Shown: one piece after another, positions 1 to 6,601 of the stretch
Layout of the letters: the number at the start of each line of letters is the position of its first letter
Numbering within the stretch: position 1 is the stretch's first letter
NCBI GenBank assembly: GCA_903832475.1
Contig: CAILBQ010000201.1
Span: forward strand, 1-9,678
Origin: an uncultured Acidobacteriota bacterium
GTDB lineage: Bacteria; Acidobacteriota; Terriglobia; Terriglobales; Acidobacteriaceae
Direction of reading: 5' to 3'
Length of the DNA stretch: 9,678 nucleotides
Translations under genes and position numbers: made by a program
The notes under the pieces: generated by a model
The model's input: only the letters and a program-made list of their open reading frames with translations
Database searches by the model: none
Told to the model about the DNA's origin: nothing

Positions 1-1838
1 ACCACGACGTGCCGCGTGAAAACAAGGAGCGCGTCGAGTTCCTCAAAGGCATTGCCGGTTTGGAAAGCGGAGTTACAACCGCAGGCGGCCTGATCAATTA
101 CGTGACCAAGCGGCCGGCCCTCGTGAAGACCATCGAAGTCGCCACTGATCATCGCGGAACCACCTATGGGACTGTCGATCTGGGCCAGTTGTTTGGCGCA
201 GCAAGACAGTTCGGCATTAGGACCAACCTTGCCGGGGAAGAAATCAAGTCTTACGTGAAAGACGCCAATGGATGGAGGGCCGTCGGCACGGCGACCGCGG
301 ATTGGAAGCCAACCAAATCAACTCATCTGCAAGGAGATTTCGAGTTTCAGCACAAGGTGGAGCGATCTGTCAGCGGCTACCAGTTACTGGGTGGGACAAC
401 GGTGCCGGACCTGCATAGCGTCTACCCCTCAAACATGCTGGGCGTGCAAAGCTGGTCAAAGCCCAACACCTTCGATGTCTTCAACACCAGCGTTCGCGTC
501 GATCAGGACCTGCACGCCAGTTGGAAAGCTTTCGCCTCGGCCAGCCTAAGTCATTCGCTGATCGATGACAACGTGGCCTATGCCTATGGCTCGGGCGATG
601 ACAACGGCAACTCCATATGCGCGAACGCCCCGAACTCTCCTATTTACTTTTTTTGCCCTGACGGGACCTATGCCGTTTCCGACTACCGCGATCCCAATGA
701 ACTGCGCCTTGATTCGCAGGCGGAAACGATTATCAGCGGCCATCTGAGAACCGGCCCTGTGACTCATGATTTGACCGGAGGCGGAGAGATCTTCCGCCGC
801 AGCGTTCAGCAGCCGTCCGCTGCCGTGTATACCTACGTGGGCTCTGAGAACATCTACCAGCCCGATATGCCGCTGCCAATCGACATCGATCCGACGACAG
901 GGTTGCCCTACCAAGCTGGCCCCCAGGTGCTCTATGAAGACGATCACCAGTCGGCCGGCGTGGTGCAGGATCGCGTGCATCTTCCCGGTCACATTCAGTT
1001 GTTGGCCGGCGGCCGATTCGATTCGCTGCGCGACCATAACTACTCAGGCGACCTCAATACGGATAAGTCGATCTGGCTCCCACAGTATGCCGCGACCTTT
1101 AACCCGGTAAATTCGATGACTCTCTACGGCAACTACAGCGTGATGCTTTCGCTTGGTCCGCAGGCGCCTTTCTGGACGGAAAACAGCAGCGCATTTCTTT
1201 CGCCGTACTTCACGCGGCAGGCGGAAGTGGGAGCGAAGTACGAGCCCGGTCAGCGCATTCTGCTGACGACTGCCCTTTTCCGCATGAAGGCACCCTTCTT
1301 CTACCCCAAAGTCGATCCTGCGGATCCCACTGGCCAGAGCCTTATCTTTCTCAGCCAGGGGCATGAACTGCATGACGGCATCGAGTTTGGCGCGCAGGGC
1401 AAAGCTGCAAACTGGCTGCGGCTTTCGGCCACCGCGGCAGGCATCACGGCCAAGTCACAAGACACAGGAACGGCCAGCTTCGATAATAAGCAGGTCATCA
1501 ACGTACCGCGCCTTCGGACAGCGGTTTTTGCTGACGTTCTGCTGCCGCACATGCGCATGCTCCGAGGAGGAGAGCTTCATCTTATGCCCGGATGGAGTTA
1601 TACCAGCCGGAAGGAAGCGACGCGTGACGATGCGGTGAGTGTTCCCGGGTATAACTTGTTCAACCTCGGAGCGAGGTATTCTCCCGGCGGGGAGCAAGGC
1701 CATGTCAGCTACCGGCTCTATGCAGACAACCTGCTCGACAAGCGCTACTGGAAAGATACTGGAGCGAATTACGGCGATACGTTCATCCATCTCGGCGCGC
1801 CGGCCACGGTGCGGCTCTCGGCGCAGTATCGGTTTTGA
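1..1838 (+). CDS. TonB-dependent siderophore-type outer-membrane receptor (5' end outside window)
   Basis: Outer-membrane beta-barrel receptor that imports ferric siderophores or similar ligands with energy from TonB-ExbBD. The reading frame is already open at base 3, so the signal peptide, TonB box and first half of the plug lie upstream; the GTG at 9 is only an internal codon. What remains (about 610 residues) opens with the end of the plug: an ERVEFLKG-like stretch followed by GGLINYVTKRP, the usual plug signature. The rest is barrel, with alternating aromatic strands and the terminal ...SAQYRF, whose final Phe is the normal barrel-assembly signal. Two cysteines (residues 204 and 216 counted from the GTG) sit in an extracellular-type loop followed by a DYRDPNELR segment, as in siderophore receptors I recall. 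The ligand cannot be told. G+C sampled at about 57%, somewhat below the genes to the right. No frameshift seen; the gene ends in TGA at 1836-1838. Confidence 0.93.
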   Translation, partial: HDVPRENKERVEFLKGIAGLESGVTTAGGLINYVTKRPALVKTIEVATDHRGTTYGTVDLGQLFGAARQFGIRTNLAGEEIKSYVKDANGWRAVGTATADWKPTKSTHLQGDFEFQHKVERSVSGYQLLGGTTVPDLHSVYPSNMLGVQSWSKPNTFDVFNTSVRVDQDLHASWKAFASASLSHSLIDDNVAYAYGSGDDNGNSICANAPNSPIYFFCPDGTYAVSDYRDPNELRLDSQAETIISGHLRTGPVTHDLTGGGEIFRRSVQQPSAAVYTYVGSENIYQPDMPLPIDIDPTTGLPYQAGPQVLYEDDHQSAGVVQDRVHLPGHIQLLAGGRFDSLRDHNYSGDLNTDKSIWLPQYAATFNPVNSMTLYGNYSVMLSLGPQAPFWTENSSAFLSPYFTRQAEVGAKYEPGQRILLTTALFRMKAPFFYPKVDPADPTGQSLIFLSQGHELHDGIEFGAQGKAANWLRLSATAAGITAKSQDTGTASFDNKQVINVPRLRTAVFADVLLPHMRMLRGGELHLMPGWSYTSRKEATRDDAVSVPGYNLFNLGARYSPGGEQGHVSYRLYADNLLDKRYWKDTGANYGDTFIHLGAPATVRLSAQYRF

Positions 1839-1861
1839 AAGATGCTATTTGATGACAGCCC

Positions 1862-1880
1862 GGACGCAGTCAATGCGTTC
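1862..1880 (+). terminator. Hairpin just after the receptor gene, possible terminator
   Basis: A 7-bp stem (GGACGCA with TGCGTTC, including one G-T pair) and a 5-base loop lie 24 bases after the receptor stop codon. No T-run follows, so it is not a classical intrinsic terminator. It could still mark the 3' end of the transcript or be part of the repeat-like DNA that fills this spacer. Confidence 0.3.
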
Positions 1881-1896
1881 CGAAGCCGACCCATGC

Positions 1897-1921
1897 GGGG
1901 GAGGGGGGAGGGGGGAGGGGG
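1897..1921 (+). repeat. G-quadruplex motif G5-A-G6-A-G6-A-G5
   Basis: Four runs of five or six guanines are separated by single adenines, an ideal pattern for a parallel G-quadruplex on the plus strand and in plus-strand RNA. The last run overlaps the palindrome GGGGTACCCC (1918-1927), so the final G-run could pair with the adjacent C-run as an alternative to the quadruplex. It lies 59 bases after the receptor stop codon. Confidence 0.7.
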
Positions 1922-2113
1922 TACCCCTTTTCCGCGCATCTTTCTCATTGCGTTCGTTTTAGACGCCATTTATGTGCGGATTTGCGGCACTTTTGCGCAC
2001 ATTTGAATGAACGTTATCACGGAATTTGCCCGGAATCACCGCCAATTGGTCCAGGGGGACTGGTATGCCTGTGCCGCAGTGCTACCTGAGGCGCAGGTGG
2101 ATTCCTCGTCCGC

Positions 2114-2119
2114 TATAGT
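2114..2119 (+). promoter_or_regulatory. Possible -10 element TATAGT for the S10 peptidase
   Basis: TATAGT lies 39 bases before the peptidase ATG, which would leave a leader of about 30 bases. No good -35 hexamer is found 16-18 bases upstream. In that place sits the inverted repeat ACCTG-AGGCG-CAGGT (2084-2098), which could be an operator or activator site. The call rests on one hexamer and is weak. Confidence 0.3.
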
Positions 2120-2158
2120 GGGATCAGTCTCTATTTTACCTGCGGAGCAGAAATCATT

Positions 2159-3763
2159 ATGCAAAGACGGACATGTTTATTTTTGGTGGCTCTGGCGCTG
2201 TTGAGCGCAGCTGCGCGGGGGCATGCGGCTGACGACAAAAAGTCCGAAAGGCCAACAGAATCAGCGGTTCCGGCAACGCAGGCGGATTCAACAACCGAGG
2301 GATCGGTGACGGTCGGCGGGCAGGCGATTGCCTACCGCGCGGTTGCCGGGACCTTGACAGTGGGAGCGACAAACTCGCAGGACGCGCTTTTGGGCCTGGA
2401 TGGGAAGCTGCTGCCGGACTCCGGTGAAAAGGCTCCAGAGAGGATTGAAGACGCGGCGCCGACGGCGAGGATCTTCTACACCGCTTACTTCAAGAAAGTC
2501 GCGCCGGGGGAGATCCGGCCCATTACTTTCCTGTACAACGGTGGCCCGGGATCGTCGACCATGTGGCTGCACATGGGCTCATTTGGGCCCAAGCGGGTAG
2601 TCACGACCGACACAGTGCATGAGGCCGCAGCTCCTTACAAGATCGTCAATAACGATGCCAGTCTTCTGGACGTAAGCGACCTGGTATTCATCGACGCGCC
2701 GGGGACGGGATTCAGCCGGGTGTTTGGCAAGAATGCCGGCGAAGCCTTCTGGGGGATTGATCAGGATGCACACGCCTTCGAGCGTTTCATCCGCAGGTTC
2801 CTGACCAAGTACGAACGATGGAATTCGCCGAAATACATCTTCGGCGAGAGCTATGGGACACCGCGCAGCGCGGTGTTGAGCGCGGACCTACAGAATGTGG
2901 ATTTGAACGGGATCATCCTGCTGTCGGCGATTCTCAGCTTCGACAACAGTGCCGATGAGCCGGAGCTGAATCCCGGCGTCGACCAGGCGTATGCGCTGGC
3001 GTTGCCGACCTACGCCGCCTCTGCCTGGTATCACAAGAAGCTGGCCAATCAGCCCCCAGCGCTGGAGCCGTTTCTGGCCGAGGTGGAGCAGTACGCACTG
3101 GGCGAATACATGGCCGCGCTGCTGCAGGGTTCGGAGCTGCCCGAGGCGCGCAAGCAGGCAGTCGCCGAAAAATTGCATGACTACACCGGCCTGCCTGTGG
3201 CGTATCTCATGAAGAGCAATCTGCGCGTGGAGGGTGGGGCCTTTTCAAAAACGCTGCAAGAGGATGCCGGCCTGACGACGGGGCGGCTGGATACGCGCTA
3301 TGCCGGCCCCGACTACGATCCGCTCAGCAAGGATGCGGATTACGATCCGCAGAGCAACGCCATCTCTTCGGCCTACACGACTGCCATCAATCAATACATG
3401 CGCGAAGACTTGAAGTATGGGCAGAACTGGACCTACAAGCCCAGCGCGTATGGGGAGCCGGGTTTTCACTGGCAGATGCGCCGCACGGAAGGTGGCCAGA
3501 ATGTGATGCCCGACCTGGCCAAGACACTAAAAGCCAATCCCAAGACCAAGGTGCTGCTGGCGGGCGGTTATTACGACCTGGCGACGCCATTTTTCGAAGG
3601 CATCTACGAGATGCATCACCTGCCGATTCCGAAGAGCCTGCAGGCCAACATCAGCTACAAGTACTACCAGGCCGGTCACATGATCTACGTGAATGATGGG
3701 ATCCTGAAGCAATTTCACGACGATGTGGCCGCGTTCATCAAAGGGACGGAAGCGGCGAAGTAA
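2159..3763 (+). CDS. Secreted serine carboxypeptidase, peptidase family S10
   Basis: Exported alpha/beta-hydrolase peptidase that removes C-terminal residues from peptides, expected in the periplasm or outside the cell. The 534-residue product begins with a Sec signal peptide (MQRR, a hydrophobic core to about residue 18, likely cleavage after GHA at 23). The S10 signatures are all present: NGGPGSS at 127-133 (oxyanion-hole region), GESYG with nucleophile Ser231, Asp473 in GGYYDLATPF, and His507 in QAGHMIYV. Length and order fit bacterial S10 members. The helical insertion around residues 270-440 is the variable cap that sets substrate preference. The start is the ATG at 2159, with GGAG at 2144-2147 about 11 bases ahead and the signal peptide directly after. 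It appears monocistronic, with structured spacers on both sides. A short internal echo (DYDPLSK, then DYDPQSN, residues 385-400) is seen in the cap. The natural substrate is unknown. Confidence 0.95.
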   Translation: MQRRTCLFLVALALLSAAARGHAADDKKSERPTESAVPATQADSTTEGSVTVGGQAIAYRAVAGTLTVGATNSQDALLGLDGKLLPDSGEKAPERIEDAAPTARIFYTAYFKKVAPGEIRPITFLYNGGPGSSTMWLHMGSFGPKRVVTTDTVHEAAAPYKIVNNDASLLDVSDLVFIDAPGTGFSRVFGKNAGEAFWGIDQDAHAFERFIRRFLTKYERWNSPKYIFGESYGTPRSAVLSADLQNVDLNGIILLSAILSFDNSADEPELNPGVDQAYALALPTYAASAWYHKKLANQPPALEPFLAEVEQYALGEYMAALLQGSELPEARKQAVAEKLHDYTGLPVAYLMKSNLRVEGGAFSKTLQEDAGLTTGRLDTRYAGPDYDPLSKDADYDPQSNAISSAYTTAINQYMREDLKYGQNWTYKPSAYGEPGFHWQMRRTEGGQNVMPDLAKTLKANPKTKVLLAGGYYDLATPFFEGIYEMHHLPIPKSLQANISYKYYQAGHMIYVNDGILKQFHDDVAAFIKGTEAAK

Positions 3764-3781
3764 GTGCTGCGCGCACGGCGG

Positions 3782-3881
3782 GCGGCTTCGCCGCAAAGGC
3801 AAAAGCGAAAGAGACGGATGCTTCACAATGCTCGGCTGCGAGCCTGCTTTGAACGACGAAGCAGATTCCCCTGAGGGGAAT
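3782..3881. repeat. Chain of four small hairpins (REP-like intergenic element)
   Basis: Four perfect inverted repeats follow one another right after the peptidase gene: GCGGC-TTC-GCCGC (3782-3794), GCTCG-GCTG-CGAGC (3830-3843), CTGCTT-9 bases-AAGCAG (3844-3864) and ATTCCCC-TGA-GGGGAAT (3865-3881). The last three abut without a gap. An A-rich stretch follows, and the 9-mer ACGGCGGGC occurs at both ends of the region (3775-3783 and 3904-3912). No T-run follows any stem, so this is more like a dispersed palindromic repeat than an intrinsic terminator, though it may also stabilise or end the peptidase mRNA. Confidence 0.55.
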
Positions 3882-4029
3882 GACCGAAAGAAAAGCAAAA
3901 GCAACGGCGGGCCCAACTGTGAGTCATTCGACTGATTCTGGGACTGAGTTGTTACTTTTTGAATGCATGGCGCGTTTCGGGTATTGCTTCCCGGGTGGGT
4001 TTTGGTCATTGTGATGCTTAGCGACTAAT

Positions 4030-4034
4030 AGGAG
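4030..4034 (+). promoter_or_regulatory. Ribosome binding site AGGAG that fixes a TTG start
   Basis: AGGAG lies eight bases before the TTG at 4043, an optimal distance. No ATG or GTG in the same frame nearby has a comparable site, and the TTG is followed at once by a signal-peptide-like sequence, so it is the most credible start for the lysozyme-like gene. Confidence 0.7.
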
Positions 4035-4042
4035 CGCTCTTT

Positions 4043-5116
4043 TTGCGGATACGACGATCGGCTCTAGCCTTGACGACAGCGATGCTGGTTGTTGCTATGG
4101 GCTGGACCAGCAGCGGCCAGGAAGTGCCTGGTACGCAATGGGTCGCGACGACTGCGAACGCATCCTCGGGAGCGGGCGCCGATTTGGCAAAGGCTGCGCT
4201 AACGCGGATCAGTCCGGCGGTGGAGCAGTTGCTGGCGTTCAGGGAGTCGGACGTCAAGTTCAAGCTGAACAGCCTGATGGATGTGCTGAGCGACCGGCGG
4301 CATGAAGGGTGGGTGCTGGCAGCGTATCCCGATCCCAAGACGCGCCAGCCGCTGATCGGGGCTGGGGTGAGCCTGGACCTGCCGGCACGGGAGCATGCGC
4401 AGCGCGACCCGCTGAATCCACATATGTTTCTCGAGCCGTCCTCGGCGGAGATGTGGCAGGCGGCGGGGTTGGAGACGGCGCGGCTGAATGCGATTCTGAC
4501 TGACTTTTACAAGCAGGCGGGGACCTGGACGAAGCGGAACCGGCGGGAAAAGATTCGCGGACTAGAACCGCAGATTACCGACGAGGACGCGACACATTTG
4601 CTGCGCGTGGCAGCCATTCAAAGCGTAATCAACGCCAAAGCCTACTGCCGGAACTTTGACGAGATGAGCGCGTCGCAGCAGATGGCGCTGAGCCAACTGG
4701 TGTTCCAGATGGGGGTGAACCTGGAAGAGTTCAACACCTTCCTGGGCGTGATCAATCATGCCAATTTCGGTACAGCGAAAAGCGTGGCGGCGGGAACCGG
4801 GGTGGGCGAAGAGGTCGGCAAATTAGCGGCGCAGGACGAACTTGACTGGAAGTCGGCGCAGAAGTCGCTGGTCGAAAGCCAGTGGGCGCGCCTGTACCGG
4901 ACGCGCGCGGTTGCGGTGATTGCCATGCTCAATCCGGATTATGAGGATAATCCGGCGATTGCCGAGCGGCAGGTGGGCGCGACGCTGCGGCCCGTTGCGG
5001 TGCATCGGGGCCGCGGGCGAGCGCGGGCCGTGCGTACCACGGCGAGCGCGGGACGGTCGCTGCATCATGGACCTGCAGGCAAGCGGGACGGGGCGCACAA
5101 GAAGCGGCGAGTCTGA
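4043..5116 (+). CDS. Secreted protein resembling a divergent GH24 (T4-type) lysozyme
   Basis: Likely periplasmic or cell-wall-directed protein of 357 residues; muramidase activity is a hypothesis. It begins MRIRRSALALTTAMLVVAMG, a signal peptide with cleavage near residue 25. Residues 88-108 read EGWVLAAYPD-PKTRQP-LIGAG. This matches the T4 lysozyme active-site pattern, where a catalytic Glu is followed nine residues later by Asp (here Glu88 and Asp97) and then by a T-I-G-x-G strand. The Thr of that strand is Leu104 here, and the His that usually follows is Val109, so catalysis may be changed or lost. Further on, residues 213-240 (MALSQLVFQMGVNLEEFNTF...) resemble the AFNxG helix region of the family, and residues 281-296 the closing RxxA...L helix. 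The last 40 residues are basic, rich in Arg, His and Lys, and may bind wall or nucleic acid. Start TTG, supported by AGGAG. Alternative: a lysozyme-fold protein with only a binding role. Confidence 0.6.
   Translation: MRIRRSALALTTAMLVVAMGWTSSGQEVPGTQWVATTANASSGAGADLAKAALTRISPAVEQLLAFRESDVKFKLNSLMDVLSDRRHEGWVLAAYPDPKTRQPLIGAGVSLDLPAREHAQRDPLNPHMFLEPSSAEMWQAAGLETARLNAILTDFYKQAGTWTKRNRREKIRGLEPQITDEDATHLLRVAAIQSVINAKAYCRNFDEMSASQQMALSQLVFQMGVNLEEFNTFLGVINHANFGTAKSVAAGTGVGEEVGKLAAQDELDWKSAQKSLVESQWARLYRTRAVAVIAMLNPDYEDNPAIAERQVGATLRPVAVHRGRGRARAVRTTASAGRSLHHGPAGKRDGAHKKRRV
4934..4955 (+). repeat. Perfect 9-bp inverted repeat inside the lysozyme-like gene
   Basis: CCGGATTAT, a GAGG loop and ATAATCCGG form a perfect 9-bp stem within the coding sequence, encoding the NPDYEDNP stretch at residues 297-304. 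It marks the border between the lysozyme-like domain and the basic C-terminal tail. It may be chance codon use or an mRNA structure. Confidence 0.6.
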
Positions 5117-5165
5117 GCATTTCCCCTCTGCTCTGAGAATCTAAGCTCTGGCCTGCGGTGAGAAA

Positions 5166-5228
5166 ACGCTGGGAAGCGTAACAATCCCGTGATATGGTGG
5201 CGGCAAGAACGCTGCCTTCCCCAAGCGT
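5166..5228. promoter_or_regulatory. Two ACGCT/AGCGT inverted pairs upstream of the membrane-protein gene
   Basis: In the 163-base gap before the seven-helix protein, ACGCT-GGGA-AGCGT (5166-5179) is followed 29 bases later by ACGCT-10 bases-AGCGT (5209-5228). The repeated half-sites with different spacing could be regulator sites, perhaps for the LuxR-type protein encoded downstream. No promoter hexamers could be assigned with confidence. Confidence 0.25.
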
Positions 5229-5268
5229 GTTCCCATTCCGAAAATTGCAGACAGTTGCTTTTGAATCT

Positions 5269-5272
5269 GGAG
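5269..5272 (+). promoter_or_regulatory. Ribosome binding site GGAG for the seven-helix protein
   Basis: GGAG seven bases before the ATG at 5280 supports this start over internal methionines (the next is Met33, already inside the first membrane helix). Confidence 0.6.
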
Positions 5273-5279
5273 AACACCT

Positions 5280-6053
5280 ATGGCTACTGAGGCGATTCGC
5301 ACGCCCGGCTCGCTTGCTTCGCGCCCCGTGTACCGGCCGGTTAACCGCGGCTTGGAGCGCGCATTTTTTGGCGGCATGGCGATCCTGCTGTGCGTCGTGG
5401 TCATTGTTGGCTTTGCACCCACTTACTTTGCGGCAGGGATGCTGCGCGCGCCGCTGCCCAGCCCCATTCTGCATGTCCATGGAGCGGCTTTCACTCTGTG
5501 GATGGTGCTGTTCCTGGTGCAGGCGGCGCTGATTTCCGCGAAGCGGGTCAAGTGGCATCGCTCACTGGGTACGATTGCGTTCTGTCTTCCGCCGGTCATG
5601 ATCGTGCTGGGCATGTGGGCGGCGCTCGATGCGCTGCACCGCAAGGTGAGCATCGGGCCGCTGGACCCGGCGGTTTCGCTGTCGATTCCGCTGCTGGGGA
5701 TTTCATGGTTCACGGTGCTGATCTGGGCGGCTTGGTCGACACGGCGCAGACCGGACGCGCACAAGCGGCTGATCCTGCTGGCTACGATTGCATTGACGGA
5801 TGCGGCGCTGGGGCGTCTGCCGTGGAGCCGGGTGGGCATGTCGCCGGCGGGGGGCGCGGTAACGGGGCTGGGCATCCTGGTGCTGCTGGTGGTGCTGTAT
5901 GACCTGTTCGCGCTGCACCGGATTCACCGGTCGACGATGTGGGCGGCGCCAATTACTTTTGCGGTGGGCGCACTGGCGGTACCGATCGGGATGACTCCGG
6001 CGTGGCATGCGATGGCGCGATCACTCGACAGTATGGTGTCGCGGCTCTATTAG
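5280..6053 (+). CDS. Inner-membrane protein with about seven helices, function unknown
   Basis: Polytopic membrane protein of 257 residues. Hydrophobic segments at about 31-53, 66-86, 97-117, 133-152, 163-180, 193-211 and 220-239 suggest seven helices after a roughly 28-residue cytoplasmic tail. Histidines cluster near helix ends: HVHG (65-68), WHRSLG (92-97), DAHKR (159-163) and HRIHR (213-217). This spacing recalls small haem- or quinone-binding membrane proteins and the DUF2306-type family of predicted membrane proteins, but I cannot assign it firmly. The gene has a good ribosome binding site and is followed after 28 bases by a membrane-tethered LuxR-type regulator in the same direction, so the two are probably co-transcribed and may work together, with this protein as sensor or target. 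No signal peptide other than the first helix. Confidence 0.85.
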   Translation: MATEAIRTPGSLASRPVYRPVNRGLERAFFGGMAILLCVVVIVGFAPTYFAAGMLRAPLPSPILHVHGAAFTLWMVLFLVQAALISAKRVKWHRSLGTIAFCLPPVMIVLGMWAALDALHRKVSIGPLDPAVSLSIPLLGISWFTVLIWAAWSTRRRPDAHKRLILLATIALTDAALGRLPWSRVGMSPAGGAVTGLGILVLLVVLYDLFALHRIHRSTMWAAPITFAVGALAVPIGMTPAWHAMARSLDSMVSRLY

Positions 6054-6081
6054 TTCTTGAGTTCGATTACTCTCGATACTG

Positions 6082-6552
6082 ATGAAACGGCATGTTCTGA
6101 TCTACGGATTGATTGGCGGGATTCTGATCACCGTATTGAAGTGGTCCGAATCCCAGTTCCTGGTCGTGCAGCATTCCTTTGCAGTGTATGGCGGGCTGGT
6201 GGCGGCGACCTTTGCCGTTCTCGGCATCTGGCTGGGAGCGAAGCTGCGAGGACCACGGGAGCGGGCCGTCGCGAAAGAAGTGCCGGTGGAGCTTAGAGCG
6301 GGCGGCGAATCGTTTGTGGTGGACGAACGGAAGCGCGAGAACCGGAAACGCGAAGAATTAGGCATCACGCGGCGCGAGATGGAGATTCTCGTTCTGGTGG
6401 CGGAGGGGATGAGCAACCGCGAGATTGCCGAGAAGCTCTTTGTGAGCGAGAACACGGTGAAGACGCATTGCAGCCGGGCGTTTGACAAGCTGGGGGCGAA
6501 GCGAAGGACGCAGGCGGTGCAGATGGGCAAGGAATTGGGGCTGTTGCCGTGA
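6082..6552 (+). CDS. Membrane-tethered LuxR/GerE-type transcriptional regulator
   Basis: Small regulator of 156 residues combining two N-terminal transmembrane helices (about 5-20 and 34-52) with a C-terminal LuxR-type helix-turn-helix (about 93-150). The DNA-binding domain is complete: GITRREMEIL (94-103), then EGMSNREIAEKLFVSENTVKTH (108-129), the scaffold and recognition helices of the fold, then KLGAKRRTQAV. A charged linker (about 55-92, rich in Arg, Lys and Glu) joins the two parts. There is no receiver domain with a phosphorylatable Asp, so it is not a two-component response regulator; it probably senses through the membrane or through a partner. I recall similar stand-alone proteins in Acidobacteriota and other environmental bacteria. 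No Shine-Dalgarno sequence precedes the ATG, and the gene starts 28 bases after the seven-helix gene, which suggests coupled translation. Convergent with the gene on its right. Confidence 0.9.
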   Translation: MKRHVLIYGLIGGILITVLKWSESQFLVVQHSFAVYGGLVAATFAVLGIWLGAKLRGPRERAVAKEVPVELRAGGESFVVDERKRENRKREELGITRREMEILVLVAEGMSNREIAEKLFVSENTVKTHCSRAFDKLGAKRRTQAVQMGKELGLLP

Positions 6553-6601
6553 GCGGAAAGGCATTTCGTCTTTGCCCGAATTGGCTCTTGTGGAGCGATC
6601 C

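Larger units (their letters stand above)
1839..2158. other. 320-base spacer rich in unusual structure
   Basis: This gap between the receptor and the S10 peptidase holds no convincing gene. The 65-codon frame starting at 2007 has no ribosome binding site and overlaps the peptidase start. In order the spacer holds: a hairpin at 1862-1880; four guanine runs at 1897-1921; the palindrome GGGGTACCCC at 1918-1927; an inverted repeat ATGTGCG/CGCACAT at 1972-1978 and 1996-2002; the inverted repeat ACCTG-AGGCG-CAGGT at 2084-2098; and a possible promoter -10 element at 2114-2119. Its look resembles dispersed intergenic repeats I recall from Acidobacteriota, but copy number cannot be tested here. Confidence 0.55.

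Noticed and set aside
2007..2204. 65-codon plus-strand frame in the receptor-peptidase spacer
   Set aside because: It has no ribosome binding site, overlaps the well-supported peptidase start and signal peptide, and its product has no recognisable features.
3311..3358. Internal repeat DYDPLSK / DYDPQSN in the S10 peptidase
   Set aside because: It is short, lies in the variable cap region and resembles what I recall of normal family sequence; not evidence of duplication.
4002..4030. Promoter-like pair TTGGTC and CTAATA with a 17-base gap
   Set aside because: The -10 candidate overlaps the AGGAG ribosome binding site, leaving a leader of about six bases that would lack it.
5390..5902. 170-codon plus-strand frame inside the seven-helix gene
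   Set aside because: It is fully nested in a frame with clear membrane helices and a good ribosome binding site; its product is Gly/Ala-rich and featureless.
6525..6601. Possible bidirectional terminator between the convergent regulator and 185-residue genes
   Set aside because: Only GGGCAA/TTGCCC pairs over a long distance and weak short stems are present, with no T-runs.
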